In this document: positions 31,826-41,140 of the stretch, piece by piece
Layout of the letters: each line of letters opens with the position of its first letter
Position numbering within the stretch: position 1 is the first letter of the stretch
NCBI GenBank assembly: GCA_029449245.1
Contig: JANATF010000002.1
Coordinates: forward strand, 1 to 64,000
Direction: 5' to 3'
Length of the DNA: 64,000 nt
DNA from: Mortierella alpina
Taxonomy: Eukaryota > Mortierellomycota > Mortierellomycetes > Mortierellales > Mortierellaceae
Made by a program: the position numbers and the translations under genes
Notes under the pieces: generated by a model
Told to the model about the DNA's origin: nothing
Database searches by the model: none
What the model saw: only the letters and a program-made list of their open reading frames with translations

Positions 31826-33394
31826 TAAACCGACTGGATGAAATCGATTATTCGACCGACTTGAGGTCAACGCGAAAAGCGCTTTCATTGGGCGATATCG
31901 AGACGAACCGACCGACTCACGCAGGCCGTCATGGAGCTGCGCGTGAGCTGGAGGACATGGAGATCCATATCGACAATATTGCGCGGATGGGACTGGGCTC
32001 ATGGAAAGATGCACGCGTACTACCTTTCTAAGCTAGATATACCTGGAGCATTCGCCATGGCAGGGTTTCATAACGCACGGTGAGATGTGAAGAGACATCG
32101 TCTCAACCCTCCTCTTGATCTTCAACGGCAAATCTTCCCATGGATTGAGGACCAGTATACGGGCGAAGACGCGGCGGATTGGAAGGCTACGTGCGACAAG
32201 GTCATGGAAGATGTGTCAGAGACATCTGCGTCAATCGTTGAATCAGTTTACTCCAGGACAACATCCTTCTGGAACAGGAAAGGACACAGGCACAAGCATC
32301 CGGTGAGCAGATTCATTCCCACTACGATATTGCCAAGCGAGGTGTTCTTTTATTTGTCTAGCTCCGGCGAGTTATCCTTGAAGACGCAGCCCTATTCAGA
32401 AACGACAATGCCATAAATCACATCCTGGCTCACGATGTCTTCACTTGGAAAAGGCATACCACCGACGACAAGCCGGCTTTTGAAACATTTCCAGAACTCC
32501 TCATTAGTGCAATGGAGGAGGACTCCGATATGTTCACAGGCTATGAGCGCGATCTGCCTGGTGTTGTGAATACTGTGGAAAATTCTCGAATCGACAGCAG
32601 CAATCGGTATATGACTCTGCGGCATCGACAGCATCAGGAACAGCAAATGATTCAGGAGCAGCTGCGGCAAACCCAGCAACAACTTCAGGCGCTGCAACAT
32701 GGAATACAGGAGCTACACACTGAATTCACAAAAGCGAGGGACGATTTGTCGCAGGCGCGCAGGGTGTACACGATTCAGCAGGGAAATCAGATACGGCTGA
32801 TTAGGACACAGCTACAAGCCATGTTGATGGGCATGACAGCAAGCACAGACTCGTTAGCAGACGCGTCGCTTCCGTCGCTCTTGCACAATCCTATTGATGC
32901 CAGCACTCCTCCTAACAACCCCTCTAGCCCTGCTGTACCTAACCCCGACCCCAACCCTCCTGCAACATCGACTGTTGTACCCATGTCCATCAATCTGCCT
33001 ACAGCGTCTGACCATCGTGAGCAATAGGAAGAGGATGGACCGTTCAAGTTCGACAGAACTGTGAAGACAATCCTGGAAGTCTTGAACGAGTGTCTGAGGT
33101 ACGAAGCCCGCAAACGTCAAGACAAATAAATACCTTGGCTACGACAAGCAGACAGAGTACTCCAAATTTCGAAGCGAGGAGCGTTACGTTAACAACCGCC
33201 TCCTCCTGAAAGACGAAGTGGAGTACTATATGGAAGCCAATGGCCTTTCTCAAGATGAGGTTTTGAGGGGATTTACCAACGACTTCAACCGGCACAAGTC
33301 GGACGTGACCTTAACACAGTTTTTGGATTTGCTACGAGATCGGCGAAATAGGAGGAAGAAGAGGAACAAGGGCAAGGGAAAGAGCAGCGAGTAA
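31826..33394 (+). pseudogene. Crypton-type element remnant: recombinase C-terminal end and GCR1_C-like domain
   Basis: The frame near 31900 reads THAGRHGAARELE then GSWKD, and later MAGFH and PPLDLQRQIFPWIE. These are the hallmarks of the Ndc10/Crypton tyrosine-recombinase family. After a probable 59-bp intron (GT at 32303, AG at 32360-32361, phase 0) comes a second exon with a Gln-rich coiled coil (about 32620-32810) and a Pro/Ser-rich linker. A DNA-binding-like end follows (DRTVKTILEVLNE, then LGYDKQTEYSKFRSEERYV), resembling GCR1_C. A stop at 33025, another near 33127 and a frame change break the C-terminus; stops also occur near 32035 and 32080. The N-terminal catalytic part is not recognisable. 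Confidence 0.65.
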
Positions 33395-34346
33395 ATCTCT
33401 GAAGGCATAAACGCGTTTTATTTATATACAACTTCAAGGGCGCATGCATCTGGTTGAATGTGTTATGACCAATGCCGACCGAAAAAGCTGATTTAATCGT
33501 CAATGATTATGGGCGTAGAAGGAGGAGTATGGAGCGTAGGTGGTATTTTGCGCTTGATGAGACGAGACTAGGGAGGGATGAAAGGAAAGCGTGTAGGAAT
33601 GCACCCGACATTCAGAAAGGTGTAATGTAATGATGCCAGTATGGGCGTCGAAGCTCACATCTCAAGTTTTCTCGCTGTTTTCCGCTGTATTCTCAGGCAC
33701 CTTCGCCCGTACATAGTGGCTTATCTTAGTGCAGGATACCGTGACTGTACAAATTCCGATTTTTGCATGTGTGGGCGTGTGTCCATTCGCATATATGCAA
33801 AATACAAAAGTTCCGATTTTTGCGTGTGCCAAAAGTCGTGTCGAATCCAGACCTGTCTAGGTCGTTTTACAGTCGTGGTAGTCAGATGGAGGAACTAACT
33901 CTGTTTGCCGTAACCACGGTATCATAAGCTGGCTAAAGCCAACCTCGCCATTTGCCCGCCAATGGCTAACAAGTCTTGATCTTCCATGGTCTTCCTTATG
34001 ATACCCAAGCTACGCTTGGATGGATACAGCCTGGCCCCACAATAGACAAGTCTAGGCAAACCTTCAGCTAAGACCCTTTGAACATTCGACGTGTCGCGCT
34101 TTATTGCTCTGAAACGTACCCAACTTTAATTAGGGCACTGGATTCGTATCAGAACACCCGCCTGACACCTGACGTCTAATCTTGTCACTTGAAAATTGCT
34201 ATAAATACGTAGCAAAAGGCAAAACCATTGATTAGAGCAGATATTTTTCGGCCTTTACAAGGACAGTTCAGTTAGATACTTGGAAGCATCAACTCCTTTA
34301 CCAAATCCAGCTCAGCTCGAGAGGCCGCCACGGAAAGCATGTCACC
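33395..34346. other. Intergenic region, promoter of the cupin gene
   Basis: No gene recognised. Two copies of TTCCGATTTTTGC (about 33747 and 33811) form a short local repeat. CTATAAATACG at about 34199-34209, roughly 140 bp before the cupin start, is a good TATA candidate. Confidence 0.5.
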
Positions 34347-35027
34347 ATGTCCAATACCAGCACACCGAACACCTGTCTTTCCCTCCTCAAGCCAATATAC
34401 ACTCCTAATCCATCCTCGGAAGAGCCTCTGTATATCCAATCCACTCTGTCCACTCTCTCGCTGATCCCTCACATTGAAGGCGGCTACTTTGCCCTCACAG
34501 ACATAAACACTGCCTCCATCCCGTCGCCATATCCGCCCGAGCCGCTATCCGCACGTACGCTCGACCTAACCAGAGGTTTGCGAGAGGGATACGATCCTGC
34601 AAAGAGACTGCTTTCGACGTCCATTTTGTACTACTTGACTCCGAATCGGCCAGTGGGATCGTTCAACCGCAATCGGAGCCGCATTATTCATACCCTTGTC
34701 CAGGGGCGCGGCCGATATGTTTTAATCCATCCTGATGGACAGGTTGAGTCATTTGTGGTCGGTCATGACATTGCAAAGGGGGAAAGGGTCACTTGGACTG
34801 TGGAAGGTGGTGTTTGGAAGGCGAGTTTCTTACTTCGAGCCGCTGCAGGCGACGGGGCTACTGACAGCGCTGAAAGAAGCCAGGACAATAACGAGGGTCT
34901 CTTGATTACAGAGACTGTAGTTCCAGGGTTCGAATACTCTGATCATGAGTTTTTATCTGTGGAAAAGAGCAATGAGCTGTTAACCGCCTCGGATGCCAAA
35001 GCATTGGAGTGGCTGGTCAAGCGCTAG
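34347..35027 (+). CDS. DUF985 / Cupin_5 family protein
   Basis: An intronless frame of 226 residues. The pattern is EGGYF near residue 47, STSILYYLTPN near 97, then FNRNRSRIIHTLVQGRGRY and the paired E-T-VVPGFEYSDHEFLS near the C-terminus, typical of the DUF985 cupin family (yeast YML079w-like, a beta-barrel of unknown activity). The His of IIHTLVQG and the D-H-E near the end are candidate ligand-site residues. The family is often found as a single-domain cytosolic protein of 180-210 residues; here an acidic loop (about residues 170-185) adds some length. I cannot infer a substrate. The ATG at 34347 follows a reasonable TATA box and leads directly into the family sequence. Confidence 0.85.
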   Translation: MSNTSTPNTCLSLLKPIYTPNPSSEEPLYIQSTLSTLSLIPHIEGGYFALTDINTASIPSPYPPEPLSARTLDLTRGLREGYDPAKRLLSTSILYYLTPNRPVGSFNRNRSRIIHTLVQGRGRYVLIHPDGQVESFVVGHDIAKGERVTWTVEGGVWKASFLLRAAAGDGATDSAERSQDNNEGLLITETVVPGFEYSDHEFLSVEKSNELLTASDAKALEWLVKR

Positions 35028-35404
35028 GCTTGCATGGTTCAAAATTCACCAACAAAATCGCAACAGCAATAACGACATCAACGCATTAGCGACAATAACG
35101 ACGTCAACGGCACCATGGAGAACCCCAAGCGAACTAATATTGACAGAGTCAAGGCAAGGCAAGGCAGAGTGTGGAAGAAAGGCAAGAGGATAATTCTGTT
35201 GCAAACTGAGGTTAAAGCAAAGGGAGCTGAGGGAGATTTTATATGATAACTAACAACACTTGTGGGCACCGTACAGGTTCGGCTGGGGTCCGAACCCGAA
35301 CTAGATAGTACGCCAGTTCCTGATGAGAGACATGTTCTGTTTTAGAAGAGAGACCGGCGCCGGCTTGGCAAGAGAGGTTACTGAGAAGATGTCACGAACC
35401 GAGC

Positions 35405-36202
35405 CTAGGCTTCGCTAGCTCTCGTGTAGCGAGGCGTACAATCAAAGCGAATATCGATAACAAGTCGTTTGACATTATCAAGGCCATCATGGTCAGACTC
35501 AAGGAAGGGGCTTGAACGCGACTCGAGGAGGAACCTTGGGTCTAACTGTGAGTGATTTGTTTCCAACTCTGATGACGAACCGAACTCGGCGTCAGAGCCT
35601 CCTTCGTCCTCTGAAGCTGCGAGCTCATGATCATCTGCTTCATCCTCTTTGTCAGGGTTCCAAGGGCCTTCCCACAATCCTCTCGCATCAGTCACCATGA
35701 TAACGCGAGTTTTATCCCTCTGTCCTTCGAGGATGACTTCTTCGTCGCATTCGTCGTCCTTGTCATCTTGTTCCGTTCTAGCGTCCTCTTTCTTTTGTTA
35801 AGCGGCTTTTGATAGCGCGGCTGACCTTGCATAGAGCGTCCTCAGATAAGCCATTAATGAATATTAATAAATCTTCCCCTTTTGCGGACACTGCTCATGG
35901 CCACGTCTGCCTGACCAGATGTGAATGTCTCTCTCAGATGTACAACGACTTTGTCAAGGGTCAATGACTGCGATTTGTGGATGGTCATCGCCCAGGCAAG
36001 CACGAGAGGATACTGCTTTCGTTCGGGGCCGGAAATTCTTGATGTCCTGTATTCCGGTAAGATGAGATGGAGCACTTTAGTGTCTGAATTTGCACGGGAC
36101 CGTTAGTATAGTAATCCTCTACACACCAGTTGTCCCATTCACTAGACCTCTGGCAACAATGACGTTTGAAGTGCACATCACTCTTGCTCTGATTTTCAAA
36201 TA
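35405..36202 (-). pseudogene. PIF1-like DNA helicase, C-terminal part
   Basis: Minus strand, reading leftward from the edge of the TIR element: YLKIRARVM, then RGLVNGTTGV, then YPLVLAWAMTIHKSQSLTLD and FTSGQADVAMSSVR. These are the closing superfamily-1 helicase motifs of PIF1-type (also Helitron) helicases. An acidic tail appears to continue to 35405. Stops occur near 36110 and 35853. The helicase would have unwound DNA, but the gene is broken both by decay and by insertion of the element at 36203-41000; its preceding sequence resumes at 41001. Confidence 0.75.
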
Positions 36203-36226
36203 CAGTCGACTCTCTATAAAGGAAAC
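36203..36226. repeat. Left TIR of the FEN1-Fanzor element
   Basis: 24 bases, exact inverse of 40977-41000, preceded by TA. If the nuclease works like TnpB, the target-adjacent motif should resemble the bases outside this edge (CAAATA). Confidence 0.92.
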
Positions 36227-37100
36227 ACAGGAGTGTCCTTATGCCGCTCATAAAAAAGTTCAGGGGATACTGCCTTCTGCCCATTTGCGTATCGCGCCGT
36301 TTATCCAAGTATCTTGAACTTTCAATGGTAGCATTTCATTGACTCTCATGGCTGATACTTCTTGCTACTGTGGCTGTTGCGGCTTGTGTGCTTGCAAGTG
36401 CTTGCAAGTGCTGTAAGTGTGTGGGCGATTGAAGACTGCATGTACGAGGGACGGATGCAAAGGAAAGGTGTTTGTTTTCGGAAGAGACTGGATGCGCAGG
36501 ACGCGTCTCGTATACATGCTGCCGTGGCAACAGCAGTTAAGCTGCTCACAGACAGTAGCATTGTGATGTCCAATGGACGGCAGAGACGAGTCTCCAGGTT
36601 TGATCAACAGCCAGTTGGCTGTCTCTTGTCGACACTGGCTCTCTCATTTCTCTCTTGCCCTCGAGCATCTTAGGCTCGTCTTGCCCTTCTTGCTCTTCTT
36701 TGTCTTTTCGACTTTCTCTCTGTCACTGTCTCTCACTCTCGCTTGCCTCCTAGTCGCCGCATTTCACTCTCGCTCTGGACCTCACTCTACTCTATCAGTC
36801 ACTTGCTCTCATACTGCCGCTGCTTCTCCTCCATCCATCTCTCACTCTCTCTCTCTCCTCGTGTTGCCGCCATCCCTATCCAGCTATCTTTCACCTTCTC
36901 TCTCGTCTCGTCTCGTGTCGTGTCGCTTACCTTCTGTCGTCTGTCCACTCCCTTACACGCTCTACCTTTCGTTATCTGTAAACGGTCGTCTTTTGATCGT
37001 AAGTTCATATGGCTGCTCGGCTGCTCATATCAATACAAACCCCGGTCGTTCAGCAATACAGCAAACTACTTAACAAGCGACTTTCTTTCTTTCTTGTTAG
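36227..37100 (+). promoter_or_regulatory. Leader of the FEN1-Fanzor gene with a 5'-UTR intron
   Basis: The region 36640-36930 is dominated by CT-rich tracts, common just upstream of fungal transcription starts. A GTAAGT at 36999 and a pyrimidine-rich TTAG ending at 37100 define a likely 102-bp intron whose acceptor lies directly before the ATG. Frames here are composition artefacts. Confidence 0.55.
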
Positions 37101-40100
37101 ATGGGCGTGGCCGGTCTCTATCAACGGCTCAAGGCAAAAGGGCTCTGTCCGCCTCCTGTGCATCCCTCCAGTCTGGCAGGCAAGATGTTCCATGTCGATT
37201 TCCTGGGTTGCTACTTCGCCCCGCTACTGCACCAGTTGCAAACGGATAGCTCGATCGAGAACGGGCACAGGATTGGCGTTCGTCTCGGCGACACCATCGT
37301 GGAGACCTTTGGGCAGCACTGTCTTGTGCACTGTGATGGAGCAGCTACAAAGGAGAAAGAGATGGCACACCAGGAACGGCAAGAGAAGAGGAATAAGGCC
37401 AAGGAGAGGATGGAGAGGGCGTTGAGCAGCATGAAGGAGCGCTCGCTCGCGGGGAAGTGGACATCGAGAGCGGTCGTTGAAACCATCCGGAAGTGCCTCA
37501 AGAGAGTGTTCATTGTCCCTGCTGCGACCATGGCGGCTGTCCTGGAAGGTCTGGCATCAAAAGTCACTCTTTGCCGGTGCACCTTTGAAGCAGACATGTG
37601 CATAGCTGGGCTGGCTTCGAATCAGATAGACGCCGTGGCCGTCTCCGGGGACAGCGATTTACTTTGCTTTGAGGGCGTGATAACCGTCCTCCGTCCACTT
37701 CCCAACCACCAGGGCTATGGAGTTTACTCGAAGGGAGCCACTCTAAAGGCTTTGGGACTACCCACTGAGAAGCACCTGGCTCTGCTGGCGACAGTCTCCA
37801 ACAATGACTTCTCCAAGAACATCGAAGGACTCGGCCTCGCTAGGAACACCGACATCATCGAGAGGATCCCGAGCACCACGAGCGCAGCTATGCTGGATCT
37901 CTACTGCTCGGTTGCGGCGACCAAAGTCTCGGCTGAGGTCGCACCAAGTCATTTTGAAAACGCGAGCCACGTCTTTTTGGACAAAAGAGCCACGCCGGTT
38001 GAGACCCCCCCTGCCAGACACGACTCGGACTTTACAGACGGGGTTACAGAACTTGAGCGGCTCATGCAAATGCGCGTGGCGATGAAGGCGCAGAGAGCGA
38101 AGAGTCTGATGACCTCGCCACCCTTTTACATCGCTCGCAAGTCTCATCCAAATCAGTTTCGACCTGTGTTCAAGAGCAAGAGGTCCATCCTTGCGGGTCA
38201 CAAATACAGCGATGTGACAAAATCCAAGCCCCATGACCACCAGCTTCCGCCCCGAGTTCCAAGACCTCGTCCCCGGCCACCGGCAGCGAAAAAGTCCATT
38301 GTCAAGAAGGCTCGAAAAGGGAAGAAGAAGACCAAACCGTCGGAGAAAAAGCGACAACTGCGCTCAGCTATTATTGACGATCACCAGCTACGGAGTAGAT
38401 TCCAAACCAAGGCTCTCACGATTGGATCGGTGACCAGGCGCATCGTGGATATGGGCTTGGATCGACAGAAGGCTGAGATATTGCGGAGGCAATTGCAGGC
38501 AGCTGTGTTCTTGCTGAACGACATTCAGCTCAGAGCGTATTACGCCATGGCCATTTACATTACCCACCTCCTCGACAACACCCCGCCCAACAGCCCCACC
38601 AGGATGGCACTTTTAAATCAGATCATTGACGACGCAGGATTTATGAATAACCTCGGACGCATGTTGTATCATGGAGGGCCATCAGGCACAGGTGGATATG
38701 CGGCGAAGGCGACATCTACAAGACCCGCGGCGGAGTCGGCAAAAGAGGCCTACAGTCTGTTCTCGGAGATGACGAAGCTCCCCCCACTCAAACAGGACGT
38801 ACCTGACCTACCGATCACTGCGATGTCCGATATGGCGATGGTATCAGTACAAGCAGCGCTAAGATCTCACTACAGGAATTGTGTGGTGAGTGCCTAGAAC
38901 CGATGTTTAAAGATGTCGCGGAAACGATCACTCGCTCACTCTCGTGCAATGCTGTTTGATTTCTAGTTTGAAGGGCACCCGAACCCTGACCCCGACGGAG
39001 TGAGTGACATTGATCACTTCTTCAGCATGAACACCTCTGGCCAGTACTGCGATTTCCCAAAGGCCAAGCTAGATACTGGATTTGTCGTTCTGTCCGAGAC
39101 CGCACTCCTCGACATCTTCTATGCAAGAGACGACACCAAGAAGATTGTCCAGGATATTCTATGCGAGCTGGGCCAAGAAGATCGGACCATGAACAAAAAA
39201 AAGAGGATGGAATTGGAGACGTTCAGGTTCAAGAATGCTGCAGTCGAGTACGTGAGGGACCACATCGGTCGTTTCATGGAGCGACTTTTCGGATGTGGTG
39301 GATATGCATCAGTCTCAGTCCAGCAGAATGTCTCCGAGTCTCGGTACAGGTTGAAAGGGAGTATCGTGACCAATGGCCTGGAAGTTCACCTCTTAGCCTA
39401 TGATACGAAGTGCCCTCGACGCAAAGCAACCAGCAACGCAGAGCAGGAGGAGAATCGGGATCAGGACCTTGCTTGTGACATGGATGCTGAAATGGAAATT
39501 GAAGGCGGCTTCACTGCAGTTCGTGACCTCGACACAGACGCCAAGGACGTGTTACAGGCTCAGGTTGCCTCAGGAACAGCGACCATTGTGGCACAGAGCA
39601 CCTTCGCAACCGCCGCTCAAGGTTCATCAGAGGCCGAATCCACATCTCAGGCAGCATCAACAGCGTACGCAATCAACTGGCGCCAAAAGAGCAAAATTCT
39701 CGATAACTTGGAGGTTGTGCTGGACAAGCCAGAAGATCGGGAGCGGCTGACAGATGCAATCATTCTTGGAGCCGACCCTGGGGAGATTAATCCCCTTGTT
39801 ATTGCCAAGCTGGACCCCAGACAGCCAAACGAGCGCCATATCGTCAAGATCACCAGAAAAATGCACTACATGCCCTATGCGCGCTACAGACAAGCGCTGG
39901 AGGCTCGCAAAGCGGATTCATGTATCGACAAAGCAGAGAGCAACATCCCGACTTTTTCACGAGCCACACTCTCTCAGTATTTCACGTATATTTTGCAGCC
40001 CGCCTCTAGCATTACATCAACAACCACATCATCTCCAGCCAGCATATCAACCAGCACATTAACCAACACATCAACCAACACGATTCTCAGCAAACTTCTT

Positions 40101-40757
40101 TCATTCTACCGATCATCATGGGTATTGAAGAAGAGTTGGGATCTAAAAAAAGCTCAAAGGGCACTGATCGACTTGTCGATTAAAGCGATTTTGAGACTAG
40201 CAGGAGGATCCGAAGGGCGAAAGCGTGAGGAGGAGGAGCGGCAAGTTGTTCTCTGTATTGGACTGGCCAGTTTTAACAGCCAGACTGGCCTTGCCTCGAA
40301 ACACTCACGACTTGAGCGACAGTTGGTGATCAAGGCAAGTGATCTCGATGACATTTTTGGAAAAAAAAAAAAAAAAAAAAGCGAACAAGGAACTAATTCT
40401 TGCAAGTAATAGGCCAAAGCCTTGGGGTATCTTGTGCTGGGCGCACATGAATACTACACCTCCGCAAAGTGTCCACGGCAAGACTGTGACAACTTTTTGC
40501 GCCAGATCAAGGGCCGAACAAGATACTGTCAGAGGTGCAAGATGTATTTTGATCGGGATGCAGTAGGATCAGAGAATATTGCGACGGTCTGCCAGGCTCA
40601 AATCGTGGATGGCCGTCGTCCTGCAAAGTACAAGCCGAAAGAGGATCAGCAGGCGGAGCAGCGAAAGGGGCAGGGAAGAAGGAGCAAGAGACCTGGAGTG
40701 GATGTGGATGTGCAGGAGAAGGCAGGACCGACGACCAAGGTCCGGCGTCAGCTCTAA
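37101..40757 (+). CDS. FEN1/XPG-like nuclease fused to a Fanzor (TnpB-like) nuclease
   Basis: Three coding exons, all joined in phase 0: 37101-38885, 38967-40334, 40413-40757; about 1,165 residues. Residues 1-260 are a FEN1/XPG-type PIN domain (starting MGVAGLY) with acids D33, D79, E163, D165, D184, D186 and D236. Number and spacing match the two-metal flap-endonuclease site. A Pro/Lys-rich basic stretch at about 384-421 is a likely nuclear signal. The C-terminal ~570 residues look like Fanzor: RuvC-I GADPGEINP (D865), the relocated glutamate in HEYYTS (E1064), a zinc ribbon (CPRQDC, YCQRC) and RuvC-III FDRDAVGSENIA (D1100). TnpB/Fanzor proteins cut DNA guided by an RNA from the element. Intron 1 is GT-AG (38886-38966); intron 2 is GC-AG (40335-40412) with donor AAG-GCAAGT. 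No spliced transcript is seen here, so the fusion is a strong inference; retaining intron 1 would give a 598-residue FEN1-like protein alone. Confidence 0.85.
40335..40412 (+). other. GC-AG intron within the RuvC core of the Fanzor part
   Basis: The donor AAG/GCAAGT is the consensus of the minor GC-AG class, a CTAAT branch-like sequence is at about 40393, and the acceptor is TAATAG. It contains a run of about 20 A. Removing it joins QLVIK to AKALGYLV in frame, the spacing expected before the zinc ribbon; leaving it in stops translation at 40407. Confidence 0.75.
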
Positions 40758-41000
40758 AAAAGTTTATTGGGCCAGAAAGCTCATGACAAATTTGTAAGTG
40801 ACATTGAACTCGCATGCTTTGCTTGCTCAAAGGTCAACTGACATACCACAGTTCTGACACTTTGCCTTGTGGATGCAGACGGTCCTCCTTCGTCTACCTT
40901 TGAAAGCAGATTAGAAGGTAAGTGTCGCTATGTGTTTGGTAGTGTCTGAGACATCCCTCAGCCTCTAACTTTATGCGTTTCCTTTATAGAGAGTCGACTG
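40758..41000 (+). ncRNA. Candidate guide-RNA (omega-RNA-like) region and right TIR
   Basis: This 243-bp stretch lies between the Fanzor stop codon and the right edge. In TnpB and known Fanzor loci, the guide scaffold comes from this position and ends at the element edge. I cannot show a fold. GTAAGT at 40794 and 40919 could alternatively mark 3'-UTR introns. Confidence 0.3.
40977..41000. repeat. Right TIR of the FEN1-Fanzor element
   Basis: Exact inverse of 36203-36226, followed by TA at 41001-41002. Confidence 0.92.
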
Positions 41001-41140
41001 TACAAACCCGACATCAGCCCTGTTTCCTTCTCGACGGCCTCACGCTTAGCGTCGTTTCTTGTAATTCCGGCGTCGTCTTGTAGCTGTAGACCTTCCTGAA
41101 GAGTTCCTAGATCCTCTTGGTCATGCTGACAGTCTCTGAC
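41001..41140 (-). pseudogene. PIF1-like helicase, sequence upstream of the insertion
   Basis: On the minus strand a frame containing DQEDLGTLQEGLQ and KREAVEKETGLMSGL runs into the TA. Joined to the left flank it gives LMSGL-YLKIRARVM in one frame, so both flanks come from one gene. A stop lies near 41125. Further upstream I cannot recognise the Walker motifs. Confidence 0.55.

Larger units (their letters stand above)
36203..41000 (+). mobile_element. 4.8-kb TIR element carrying a FEN1-Fanzor gene, no transposase seen
   Basis: The termini are perfect 24-bp inverted repeats (36203-36226 and 40977-41000) that start CAGTCGACTCTCTATAA. Both outer edges are TA (36201-36202 and 41001-41002), the target duplication used by pogo/Tc1-mariner elements. 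The TIR sequence is also of pogo-like style. Between them I find one spliced gene and a CT-rich leader; there is no DDE transposase or tyrosine recombinase. Mobility would therefore need a transposase in trans, or the Fanzor may help maintain the element as TnpB does for IS200/IS605. Confidence 0.9.

Noticed and set aside
36573-37249. Long frames in the leader of the FEN1-Fanzor gene
   Set aside because: They lie in CT-rich low-complexity sequence and overlap the real start in other frames.
37101-40757. Three separate genes (FEN1-like, Fanzor N-part, zinc-ribbon protein)
   Set aside because: Consensus splice sites join all three in phase 0 and rebuild a normally spaced RuvC site; the later frames have no ATG start.
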